Shown here piece after piece: positions 29,931-38,758 of a stretch of DNA of 64,000 nt (its first letter is position 1; every line of letters begins with the position of its first letter). Source of the DNA: Rhizobiaceae bacterium (GTDB lineage: Bacteria > Pseudomonadota > Alphaproteobacteria > Rhizobiales > Rhizobiaceae); contig JANQMU010000061.1 of assembly GCA_028279875.1 (NCBI GenBank), forward strand, positions 1 through 64,000. Reading direction: 5' to 3'. The position numbers were made by a program, and so were the translations under genes. The notes under the pieces are model-generated. The model ran no database searches. It worked only from the letters and a program-made list of their open reading frames with translations, and had not been told where the DNA came from.

Positions 29931-29943
29931 TAGTGCCCGGGCG

Positions 29944-30675
29944 TCAGGACGCGTTGTGGGATGGGAGATTCTTGGAGTGGTACAGGCTGTTTGCCCGGTA
30001 GAGATGATCGCCCATCGATTTGGCGGCCCGCTCGGCGTCACCCGATTCGATGGCGTCCAGAATCTCGCCGTGCTCGCGCAATGTGAGCTTTTCCAGACCT
30101 GGGCGAGACAACAGGTCGATATGGAAGTTTTCCAGCCAGGCGAGGATCGCTTCGATCAGCGACACAAAGATCGGATTGCCGCTGATGCTTGCGATGCAGC
30201 GGTGAAAATCGGTGTCGCACTGCCGAAACCGGCCGGTATCGCGGCTTGCTTCTTCCTGCTTCCGCAGGATGGAGCGCAGCATGGCAAGGTCCGATTCGGT
30301 GCGTTTGCGGGAGGCGATGCGCGCCAGTTCCATCTCGAAGGTCGCCCGCGCTTCCTTCAGGTGATTGAGGGTCGGTTCGGAATGGGTGAGCATGTGGACG
30401 ACCGTGGCGCTCATGCGGCCCATCATGTCACTGATCGAAGGATCGGCCACGCGCGGTCGCTCGCCGTGGCGGATTTCCACTAGTCCGGAGCGCTGCAGGT
30501 TTTGCATCGCCTCGCGGATCGCCGGACGTCCGACGCCATAGGCGGCCATCAATTCGCGTTCCGACGGCAGCGGGTCACCGGGCTTGAGGTCGCCGCGCTG
30601 GACAATTGCCAGGACACGCTCCTCCACGTCGTCGGCAAGCTTTCGGCGCCGTATGGGTTTGCTTGTTGTAGTCAT
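29944..30675 (-). CDS. FadR/GntR family transcriptional regulator
   Basis: KLADDVEERVLAIVQRGDLKPGDPLPSERELMAAYGVGRPAIREAMQNLQRSGLVEIRHGERPRV; start chosen at MTTTSKP. Confidence 0.9.
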   Translation of the reverse strand: MTTTSKPIRRRKLADDVEERVLAIVQRGDLKPGDPLPSERELMAAYGVGRPAIREAMQNLQRSGLVEIRHGERPRVADPSISDMMGRMSATVVHMLTHSEPTLNHLKEARATFEMELARIASRKRTESDLAMLRSILRKQEEASRDTGRFRQCDTDFHRCIASISGNPIFVSLIEAILAWLENFHIDLLSRPGLEKLTLREHGEILDAIESGDAERAAKSMGDHLYRANSLYHSKNLPSHNAS

Positions 30676-30686
30676 ACCAGTGGTAT
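30674..30686. promoter_or_regulatory. Candidate operator palindrome over the regulator start codon
   Basis: ATACCAGTGGTAT palindrome sharing the ATACCAG half-site with 29574-29584. Confidence 0.5.
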
Positions 30687-30753
30687 CGGCTGATTTGCGC
30701 GACAATACAATATGCATTCCCTGATATCAGCAAATTTCTGCCAGACAGATTGC

Positions 30754-30764
30754 AACTGGTATAA
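30754..30764. promoter_or_regulatory. Candidate FadR/GntR operator half-site upstream of ABC transporter operon
   Basis: AACTGGTATAA = reverse complement of TTATACCAGTT at 29574-29584. Confidence 0.55.
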
Positions 30765-30822
30765 TGACATGATAATGAGAAAAATCAAATCAACGCAAAC
30801 CGAATGCCAATAGGGAGGATAG

Positions 30823-32163
30823 ATGATGATGAAACGGATCGGGAAAGGCCTTCTGGCCGGGGCTGCTGCGATCGGGCTCACCGGCATGGCGCTCGCCGCG
30901 GATGTGGTCCTCGAAGTGTCGGCGACCCAGCCGGAATATTTCGCCCAGGACCGCGCGATCTGGGACCTTTACGAAGAAGAGAACCCCGGGGTCAAAATCG
31001 AACTGATGTCGATCAATGAAGACACCGAGGCGGCTTTCCAGGCCCGTGTCGCCGCCGGCGATCCGCCCGATATTCGCGGGCTGACCTTTCCGACGCAGGA
31101 CAATTACAAGACCTATGTCAATCTGATGGAACTCGACTTCCCCTGGTGGGACAAGGCCAATTACGACGCCCGCACCATTTTCGAGCAGACCCATGGCGTC
31201 GAGGGATACGCACCGGCATTCAACGTCCAGGGCGGTCTGTTCCTCAATTTCATCTATCACGCCGACGAATTGCAGAAGGCCGGTCTCGATCCCAAATCGA
31301 TCAAGACGGTCGACGATCTGAGGGCCTTTCTGGAAGAGCTGAAGGCCTATGTGGCGACGCGCGACGATGTCGAATATGTCCTCGATATCGGGTGGCATCC
31401 GCGGTTCTGGGGCCGGTGGATGCTGGAGGCCTGGGGCGTCGGCCTTGGCGCTTCCAAGGAGGATTTCCGTGATCTGTGGACCGGCAAGATCGCGTTCACC
31501 GACAAGGAGAACAATCCGCTCGTTCCGGCGCTGGAACTCGTCAGGGAGTTCACCGAAAAAGGGTATCTTCCGGACAATTGGTGGAACCGGGCCTGGGAGC
31601 AGGAGTTCGAATCGAGCTTCATCACCGAGAAATCGATCTTTGCCATGCATGGCCCATGGCTGTGGAACAAGGTGCTTGCCCAGAACCCGGATGCCGAACT
31701 GGGCGGTATCTTCTTCCCGCCGAATGAAAACGGAGTGGTCTGGCAGGACGCGACCACCGCCGATCGCGGATCGGTTCTCTATGCCGCCAATGTCGGCAAG
31801 CCGGACTTCGAAGCCGCAAAGAAAGCATTTTACTGGTGGACATCGCCGGAAATCGTTAAGCTTCGCGCCGAAGCCATCGGTTTCACGCCGGCCATGGATC
31901 TGTCCGCACAGGGCGGCGTCGACCTGAGGAACCCGCAGTTCCAGAAGCTGGTGGGTCCGGCGATCAGCGCCGGCGAGATCAACTTCGACAGCAGCCTGGG
32001 CGGCCAGGCGGCGGCGGGCCCGATGCAGAAAAGCGGTACGCCCTTCGTGATTGAGGACAACGCCATGGCCAGCAAAATCGGCGCCTACGCCTCGGGCGAG
32101 ATCGACCTCGACGAACTGCTCGCCCTGATGCAGGAACGCTGGGACCAGTCTTACGCACAATAG
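30823..32163 (+). CDS. Sugar ABC transporter extracellular substrate-binding protein (CUT1 type)
   Basis: Signal peptide; VVLEVSATQPEYFAQDRAIWDLYEEENPGVKIELMSINEDTEAAFQARVAAGDPPDIRGL. Confidence 0.9.
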   Translation: MMMKRIGKGLLAGAAAIGLTGMALAADVVLEVSATQPEYFAQDRAIWDLYEEENPGVKIELMSINEDTEAAFQARVAAGDPPDIRGLTFPTQDNYKTYVNLMELDFPWWDKANYDARTIFEQTHGVEGYAPAFNVQGGLFLNFIYHADELQKAGLDPKSIKTVDDLRAFLEELKAYVATRDDVEYVLDIGWHPRFWGRWMLEAWGVGLGASKEDFRDLWTGKIAFTDKENNPLVPALELVREFTEKGYLPDNWWNRAWEQEFESSFITEKSIFAMHGPWLWNKVLAQNPDAELGGIFFPPNENGVVWQDATTADRGSVLYAANVGKPDFEAAKKAFYWWTSPEIVKLRAEAIGFTPAMDLSAQGGVDLRNPQFQKLVGPAISAGEINFDSSLGGQAAAGPMQKSGTPFVIEDNAMASKIGAYASGEIDLDELLALMQERWDQSYAQ

Positions 32164-32199
32164 GGTCCCGGCAACCCTCGTTCAGGAGCGGCACGACGC

Positions 32200-33183
32200 A
32201 TGAATTCGGAGGTTGAAGAGCAAGACCGCACGGCTTCGAAACGAGCCGTGCGGCGACGGGCATCGGCCGCGCGCAGGCGCCGGGAGACCCTGGTCGATCT
32301 TCTCTATGTGGCGCCGCAATACCTGCTCTATCTCGGCCTGCAGATCCTGCCCTTCGCAATCGCGCTGCCGATCATTTTCACCGATCAGGTGGATTTCCTC
32401 GATCAGGACATTGACTGGGTCGGCTTCGACAATATCGTCGCTCTCTTCCGCGCACCGCTGGACGAACGGCTCTATGAGGCGCTGCGCCGCACGCTGATAT
32501 TCACCTGCATCAACTATGTGATGGTGTTTCTGTTCGGCTTCCTGCTGGCGCTCGCCATGTTCGAACTCGTCTCGAAGCTGAAAGGCGCGTTTTTCACCAT
32601 CATCTACATGCCCTGGATGCTGTCGGGCGTCGGCGTCGGACTGATCATGGTCATGCTGTTTTCGACGGACACGGGATCGTTCAACCTGATCCTGGCGCAG
32701 ATGGGCTTCGGCACCAACGCCTTCGACGCCAAGAGCGAAACCACGGCGCTGGTGGTTTTACCGTTCATGTATGGCTGGAAAACCGCCGGTTTCAACATGG
32801 CGCTGTTCCTCGGCGGGCTGCTGGCCATTCCCTCCGAAACCATCGAATCGGCGCGCATGGACGGCGCCGGATACTGGCAGCGCGTCTGGTATATCTACCT
32901 TCCGCAAATCGTCCCGAGCATCATCATCGCGACCATCTTTTCGATCATCAATTCGTTCGGCATCTTCGATGAACTCGTCGGGCTCGGCGCCCTGGCGGGC
33001 AATCCCAATGCCGAATTCATGTCGATCTTCATCTATCAGCTCGGTTTCGGATCGGCGACCGTGGGCGGCGCCAAGATCGGAACCCTGGCGCAGGGCATCA
33101 CGGCATCGCTGGTCATCTTCCTGCCGCTGGTGTTTTTCGCTTTCTGGCTGAACCGCCTGCAGAAAAAAATGAGCTACCACTGA
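32200..33183 (+). CDS. Sugar ABC transporter permease
   Basis: MalF/UgpA-type; AIPSETIESARMDGAGYWQRVWYIYLPQIVPSIIIATIF (EAA loop). Confidence 0.9.
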   Translation: MNSEVEEQDRTASKRAVRRRASAARRRRETLVDLLYVAPQYLLYLGLQILPFAIALPIIFTDQVDFLDQDIDWVGFDNIVALFRAPLDERLYEALRRTLIFTCINYVMVFLFGFLLALAMFELVSKLKGAFFTIIYMPWMLSGVGVGLIMVMLFSTDTGSFNLILAQMGFGTNAFDAKSETTALVVLPFMYGWKTAGFNMALFLGGLLAIPSETIESARMDGAGYWQRVWYIYLPQIVPSIIIATIFSIINSFGIFDELVGLGALAGNPNAEFMSIFIYQLGFGSATVGGAKIGTLAQGITASLVIFLPLVFFAFWLNRLQKKMSYH

Positions 33184-34184
33184 TGCGCCGGAGATCGATC
33201 AGGAACCTTGTGCTTGCCGGCGTTCTGCTCGTCTATTGCGCGCTGACAATAGCCCCCTTTTACATCCTGGCGGTGCGCGCCTTCACGCCGACGATCCAGT
33301 CGACGGAACTTCATTGGTGGATCCCCGAGCGGCGGTCGCTGTCGATGAAGTCGCGGATCGGCGACCTGTCCACCGTCTACAATGTCGACGGCAGGGCGTT
33401 TCGACGGGAAATGGGCATCAAGGGCTATATGAACCCGCAGCTCACCTTGAGCGAAATCGCCGAACAATATGAAATAGATGCGGAGCGGATTCGCTCCTAT
33501 CTGGAACCCTATGTCCAGTATAACGGCATCTACACGATCCTGAACAACGGCTTTGTGCGCTCGCTGATCGCCACGATCGTCGTTACCGGCGCCTCGGTGC
33601 TGGTCGGCGCGCTGCTTGGCATCATGACCGGATCGGCCCTCGCCGGCTTCCGGCGGCGCTGGCACATGTTCGTCTACAATTCCTATCTGCTGAACATGAT
33701 CATACCGCCGATGATGGTGATCCTGCCGCAATATATCATCATGACGCGCTATCTCGGCCTCGAGAACAGCCTGCTCTCGCTGATCCTTCTCCACATCAAG
33801 GGCGGGGCGCTGTCGACCATGGTCTTCACCTCCTACATCGCCACGATTCCGCGCGAGCTCAAGGAGTCCGTCTATATGGATGGCGGCAAGCACTACCACT
33901 ATTTCCTCTATGTCCTGCTGCCGCTGATGGGCACGCCCTTCGCCGTGTTCGCCTCCATCACCATGCCGTGGTTCTGGAACGACCTGCTGCATTCACTGGT
34001 GCTGCTGCGGCCGGACAATTACACGCTGCCGGCCTTCGTCGCGTCGATCGGCGGCACCTTCACGACCAATTACGAAGCGATCTTCTCCGGCGTGCTGCTG
34101 TCGTTGCTGCCCATCCTGACCGTCTACCTGATCTTCCAGAAACTGTTCATCCGCTCGGCCATGGCCGGCGCTGTGAAAGGATAG
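33183..34184 (+). CDS. Carbohydrate ABC transporter permease
   Basis: MalG/UgpE-type; IPRELKESVYMDGGKHYHYFLYVLLPLMGTPFAVFA (EAA loop). Confidence 0.9.
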   Translation: MRRRSIRNLVLAGVLLVYCALTIAPFYILAVRAFTPTIQSTELHWWIPERRSLSMKSRIGDLSTVYNVDGRAFRREMGIKGYMNPQLTLSEIAEQYEIDAERIRSYLEPYVQYNGIYTILNNGFVRSLIATIVVTGASVLVGALLGIMTGSALAGFRRRWHMFVYNSYLLNMIIPPMMVILPQYIIMTRYLGLENSLLSLILLHIKGGALSTMVFTSYIATIPRELKESVYMDGGKHYHYFLYVLLPLMGTPFAVFASITMPWFWNDLLHSLVLLRPDNYTLPAFVASIGGTFTTNYEAIFSGVLLSLLPILTVYLIFQKLFIRSAMAGAVKG

Positions 34185-34189
34185 CCGCC

Positions 34190-35275
34190 ATGTCCAAGGT
34201 GACCCTGACCAACGCCGTCAAACGATACGGCTCCGTGGAGGTGCTGCACGGCATCAATCTCGAAATCCCGGCGCATCGGCTGACGGTGCTGCTCGGCCCG
34301 TCGGGATGCGGCAAGTCGACGCTTCTGCGGATGATAGCCGGCCTTGAAGACATCACCGATGGCGTTCTGAGCATCGGCGACCAGATCGTCAACGACATCG
34401 ACCCATCAAAACGCGGCTGCGCGATGGTCTTCCAGAATTACGCGCTGTATCCGCACCAGACCGTCTACAAGAACATGGCCTTTCCACTGAAGATGAAGGG
34501 CCTTTCCGCCGCACAGATCGACGAAAAAGTGCGGCAGACGGCGCGCATGCTGGAACTGGACGAATTGCTGGACAGGCTGCCGCGCGACCTGTCCGGCGGC
34601 CAGCGGCAGCGCGTCGCGATGGGCCGCGCCATGATCCGCAATCCGCAGGTGTTCCTGTTCGACGAACCGCTGTCCAATCTCGATGCCGAGCTTCGGGTCA
34701 AGATGCGCCTCGAGATCTCCCGGCTGCAGAAGGAACTGGACGCGACCATGATTTTCGTCACGCATGACCAGGTGGAAGCCATGACGCTGGCGGACCGGGT
34801 GGTGATCCTCAACCAGGGCCATGTCCAGCAGGTCGGGGCGCCGCTGGAGATCTACAACCATCCGGCCAACCGGTTCGTCGCCGGCTTCATCGGCTCGCCG
34901 GCAATGAATTTCCTGCCCATCGAGCAGGTCGAACCCGCCGGATCATCGTCGAAGATCGGGTTGCCCGGCGGCCACGCGCTGGTGCTGGACGGTCCGGTGC
35001 CGGCCGGGGCAAAACTGATGGGCGCCCGTCCCGAGCACATCCATCTCGACCGCCACGGCCTGACGGTCGAAGAGGACGCCTATACGGAACTGGGCATCGA
35101 ACATCTCGGCGACCGCGCCTACCATCATCTGAAACTGCCGTTCTGCGAATTGACGATCCTGCAAAGCGAAGCCCGCGCCGTGCCGGCCACCGGGCCGGTG
35201 CAGCTGGGCTTCGACGAAAGCCGCCTGCATTTCTTCGACGCCGATGGGCGGATCCTGGAAGGAGCTTCAGCATGA
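34190..35275 (+). CDS. ABC transporter ATP-binding protein (UgpC/MsmK/MalK type)
   Basis: Walker A GPSGCGKSTLLRMIAG, signature LSGGQRQRVAMGRAMIRNPQVFLFDEPLSNLD, C-terminal TOBE region. Confidence 0.96.
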   Translation: MSKVTLTNAVKRYGSVEVLHGINLEIPAHRLTVLLGPSGCGKSTLLRMIAGLEDITDGVLSIGDQIVNDIDPSKRGCAMVFQNYALYPHQTVYKNMAFPLKMKGLSAAQIDEKVRQTARMLELDELLDRLPRDLSGGQRQRVAMGRAMIRNPQVFLFDEPLSNLDAELRVKMRLEISRLQKELDATMIFVTHDQVEAMTLADRVVILNQGHVQQVGAPLEIYNHPANRFVAGFIGSPAMNFLPIEQVEPAGSSSKIGLPGGHALVLDGPVPAGAKLMGARPEHIHLDRHGLTVEEDAYTELGIEHLGDRAYHHLKLPFCELTILQSEARAVPATGPVQLGFDESRLHFFDADGRILEGASA

Positions 35276-36024
35276 TTGCAGCCGCCATACGCCGCACGCT
35301 GGTTGATCTGTGGGACAACGCCGTGGCCGTGTTCGCCCTGAACCTTGCCCTGCTGTGTGTCACCGCCATTCTGCTCTATCTGGTGTCCCGGGCGGTCCAT
35401 TGGCCGCCGCTGCTGTTCGTGGCGGCGCTGCTGGCGGCCTTGATGGCCGCGCTGGTTCTGCTCAGTGCCTCCGCCGCCCTGATCCGGCAGATTGCGGCAC
35501 GGTCGGATATCGATCCACGCGCCTTTGTTCCGGATTTGCGGTTCTGTGCGCTGGTAACACTGACGCTGGCCGGCACCATCGGTTCGGCCGTCCTGCTGAT
35601 GGGCGCCGCTTCGCCGGCGACAGCGTTCGGCGTGGCGGCGATGATTGCCGGTCTGTGGGCTGCGGCGGTGGCAGTGCAGCTTGTCGTGCTGACACCGGCC
35701 CTGGCCCTCGACAGGGAGCTTTCGGCAGTCGCCAAACTCGGCTGGCTGGCGATGCTGGTGCTGCGTTTTCCCCTGGCCACGATTGCGCTTGCCGTTTTGG
35801 CCGGCCTGTCGCTGGCCGCAACCGTCGGCCTCCTCCCGGGCCCTGCCGGTGCGGCGTATCTTTTCCTGCGCGCCGGCAGGGTGCTGCGAGTGCATCTCAC
35901 ATCATTGCAAAGCCCCGCCGACGAGGCCGTTGCTGTGAGGCAAGCCGCCGTCGGGGCGGAACTGCGACCGCTGAAAAACCGGACACCGCGCAATCTGCTG
36001 CAACCGTGGCGCGCCTCATCCTGA
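35272..36024 (+). CDS. Uncharacterised multi-TM protein encoded in the sugar ABC operon (possibly YesL/DUF624-like)
   Basis: About six hydrophobic helices; start overlaps ATPase stop (ATGA). Confidence 0.7.
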   Translation: MIAAAIRRTLVDLWDNAVAVFALNLALLCVTAILLYLVSRAVHWPPLLFVAALLAALMAALVLLSASAALIRQIAARSDIDPRAFVPDLRFCALVTLTLAGTIGSAVLLMGAASPATAFGVAAMIAGLWAAAVAVQLVVLTPALALDRELSAVAKLGWLAMLVLRFPLATIALAVLAGLSLAATVGLLPGPAGAAYLFLRAGRVLRVHLTSLQSPADEAVAVRQAAVGAELRPLKNRTPRNLLQPWRASS

Positions 36025-36057
36025 GGGACGATCATCGCGTTAACGAAAGGAATTTCG

Positions 36058-37491
36058 ATGGAACGGCCGAACATAGTGATGGTGGTCAGCGATCAGCAGC
36101 GGCTGGACACGGTGGGTGCCTATGGCTCCCCGATCTGCAAGACGCCCAATATGGACCGGGTGGCGGCCGCCGGCATGCGGTTCGACCGGGCCTTCACGCC
36201 GACCGGCCTGTGTTCGCCGGTGCGGTGCTCGCTGCTGAGCGGCGTCTACCCGCATGAGCACCGGGTGCTGACCAATGTCGGCCTGCACCCGATCCGCGCG
36301 CAGCTCGAACCGCAAGACGATCGCCTGTCCGCCGCCTTGAAAGGTGCCGGATACCGGATGGGCTATGTCGGCAAGTGGCATGTATCGAAGACCGATCCCA
36401 CCGGCTTTGGCTATGAGGACTATGTGAGCCTTGGCGATTATCTGGACTGGCGTCGCGCGGAAGGGCTGGATATTCCCGATGGCTTCAGCAACTATCTGGT
36501 GCAGATCGGGGTGCGCGACGATGCGCCGGCGGACAAGAGCCGGCCGGCCTTCCTCGCCGACAATGCGATCCGCCTCATCGATCGCTACCGGGACAGTGAC
36601 GCGCCGTTTTTCCTGCGGCTCGATTTCCACGGTCCGCATTTCCCCAATGTCGTGCCCGAGCCCTATTTTTCCATGTACGATCCGGCAGACATTCCGGAAT
36701 GGCCGAACCATGACGATCCGCTCGACGGCAAGCCTGCCGTGCAGAGGATCAAGCGCCGGCACTGGCGCACGGAGGGCATGCCATGGGCCGAGTGGAGCAA
36801 GCTCATTTCCGCCTATTTCGGCGAAATCACCCTGATCGACCATCAAGTCGGCCGCGTGCTGGACCATCTTCAGGCGCTGGGCCTCGACAATGACACGTTG
36901 GTCATCTGGACGACCGACCATGGTGACACGATCGGCGCCCACGGCATCTGCAACAAAGACTACACGATGTATGAGGAGATCTACCGGGTGCCGCTCTTGA
37001 TGCGCTGGCCGGGCGTGGTTGCGGCCGGCAGCCATTGCGACGCCTTCGTGCACCATTTCCTGGATATTTGCGGGACCGTGCTCGATATCACCGGCACGGC
37101 GCCACCGCAGCCCTTTCACGGCCGCTCCCTGATGCCGCTGCTGCGTGGCGAGCCGGCGCCGGAAGAATGGCCGGACAGTGCCTATTGCGAATTCCACGGC
37201 AGCCATATGGGCCTTTATTCCATGCGGCTCCTGACGACGGAGCGCTGGTCCTATGTCTATCATACGAACGATATCGACGAGCTTTACGATCGGCGAGACG
37301 ATCCCTTTCAGATGGTCAATGTCGCCGCTGACCGTGCCCATGCCGGGACCCTCGACCGGTTGAAGCGGGACATGGTTGCCTGGATGGCGAAAACCGGCGA
37401 CCATCTTCACAATGAGTGGACGGTCGACTGGCTGACCAACGATCCGGAGCTGATCGCCGAAGCACCGGGCCGCCGGCGCACCAAATGGTAG
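36058..37491 (+). CDS. Sulfatase-like hydrolase (Cys-type), apparently cytoplasmic
   Basis: N-terminal NIVMVVSDQQRLDTVGAYG, CSPVRCSLLSG (CxPxR formylglycine motif), WTTDHGDTIGAHG; no signal peptide. Confidence 0.92.
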   Translation: MERPNIVMVVSDQQRLDTVGAYGSPICKTPNMDRVAAAGMRFDRAFTPTGLCSPVRCSLLSGVYPHEHRVLTNVGLHPIRAQLEPQDDRLSAALKGAGYRMGYVGKWHVSKTDPTGFGYEDYVSLGDYLDWRRAEGLDIPDGFSNYLVQIGVRDDAPADKSRPAFLADNAIRLIDRYRDSDAPFFLRLDFHGPHFPNVVPEPYFSMYDPADIPEWPNHDDPLDGKPAVQRIKRRHWRTEGMPWAEWSKLISAYFGEITLIDHQVGRVLDHLQALGLDNDTLVIWTTDHGDTIGAHGICNKDYTMYEEIYRVPLLMRWPGVVAAGSHCDAFVHHFLDICGTVLDITGTAPPQPFHGRSLMPLLRGEPAPEEWPDSAYCEFHGSHMGLYSMRLLTTERWSYVYHTNDIDELYDRRDDPFQMVNVAADRAHAGTLDRLKRDMVAWMAKTGDHLHNEWTVDWLTNDPELIAEAPGRRRTKW

Positions 37492-37495
37492 TCCG

Positions 37496-38491
37496 ATGAG
37501 CCTTGATGTGGCGATATCCGGCGCCGGCTATGTGGTGCCCTTCCATCTGCATGCCTGGCGGCAGGCCGGCGCGCGTGTCATCGCGATCTGCGACCCGGAC
37601 CTCGACCGCGCGCGAGACCGGGCGAGTGCATTCGGCATCCCCCATGTCCACGCGAATCTCGATGCGATGCTGGGTGCCGGCGGCTTCGATGTCCTCGACA
37701 TCGCCGCGCCGCGGGGGGTGCATGTCGAACAGTGTCTTGCCGGGCTTGACGCCGGGTTGCCGATCCTCTGTCAAAAACCAATCGCGGTCGATCTTGACGG
37801 TGCGGAGCGCCTGCTGTCACGGCTGGCGGAGGGCGGACGGCTGATGGTGCACGAGAATTGGCGGTTCCGGCCGCACTACCGGCAAATGGCGGCCTGGCTG
37901 GATGACGGCCGCATCGGTCCGCTTCACCAGGCGACGATCACCATGCGGACCCGGGCGCTGCTGCCCGACGCCGACGGCGTGCGCCCGGCGCTTCAGCGCC
38001 AGCCCTTCTTTGCCTCCGAAAAGCGCATGCTCGTCGCCGAGGTGCTGATCCATCACCTCGACACCGCGCGCCGGCTGTGCGGCGAGCTGACCGTTGTCGA
38101 CGCGCAATTGCGGCGGACGCAGGACGATCTGCCGGGCGAAACGAGCGCCAGCGTCATGCTGCGCGCCGAAAACGGCGCGGCGGTCATCGTCAGCGGTGAC
38201 ATGACGGCGCCCGGAGCGCCGCCGGGAGCCGCCGACCGGGCGGAAATCTGCGGACGCGCGGGCCGCGCCGTGTTCGACGGACAATCGCTTGCGCTGCATG
38301 GAATCGACGGCAGGACCGAGACCGTCGGCTTCGCCGATGTCGATCTGCTGCAATCCAGTTTCGATGCGGCGGTCGGCCATTTTGTGACACAGACCATCCA
38401 TCACCGCCCCTATGAAACGGCTCTCGGCGACAATATCGAGACCCTGCGGCTTGTCGAACGCATCTACGAGATCTCTGCAGCCGGCGGCTGA
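37496..38491 (+). CDS. Gfo/Idh/MocA family oxidoreductase (ApsD-type candidate)
   Basis: LDVAISGAGYVVPFHLHAWRQAGARVIAICDPD; CQKPIAVDLDGAERLL (EKP-like motif); HENWRFRPHYRQM. Confidence 0.88.
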   Translation: MSLDVAISGAGYVVPFHLHAWRQAGARVIAICDPDLDRARDRASAFGIPHVHANLDAMLGAGGFDVLDIAAPRGVHVEQCLAGLDAGLPILCQKPIAVDLDGAERLLSRLAEGGRLMVHENWRFRPHYRQMAAWLDDGRIGPLHQATITMRTRALLPDADGVRPALQRQPFFASEKRMLVAEVLIHHLDTARRLCGELTVVDAQLRRTQDDLPGETSASVMLRAENGAAVIVSGDMTAPGAPPGAADRAEICGRAGRAVFDGQSLALHGIDGRTETVGFADVDLLQSSFDAAVGHFVTQTIHHRPYETALGDNIETLRLVERIYEISAAGG

Positions 38492-38706
38492 GACGCCTCG
38501 CATGGAGCGGGCGCATCTATCTCACATGGTGTACGAGACGGATCACGGCTAAACCTTCAACATTATTGCGTTTTTTCAGTGTCCAGTCCCGTTGCGCCCG
38601 CGCGGGCATCCGCTGGTCCTGAGACAGGATGTAGCTCGACATACGAAACCACCAATCGATGCCGCTCGTCCGCTGGGGAATCCAGATGATTGCAAAAACG
38701 CTTTAC

Positions 38707-38724
38707 AAACCGAACGGTCGGTTT
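38707..38724. promoter_or_regulatory. Candidate TetR/AcrR operator
   Basis: AAACCGAACGGTCGGTTT near-perfect palindrome about 35 bp upstream of a TetR gene. Confidence 0.6.
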
Positions 38725-38758
38725 ATAGTGCGGACCATTGAATTGGGGAGAGCCGACA

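Noticed and set aside
29685-30041. 118-aa minus-strand ORF spanning the MITE-like element
   Set aside because: Runs from the regulator C-terminus into the element out of frame; no transposase motif, so not called as a gene.
30790-32160. 456-aa minus-strand ORF antisense to the sugar-binding protein
   Set aside because: Shadow ORF; the plus strand encodes an SBP with signal peptide and family motifs.
36040-37410. 456-aa minus-strand ORF antisense to the sulfatase
   Set aside because: Shadow ORF; sulfatase motifs are on the plus strand.
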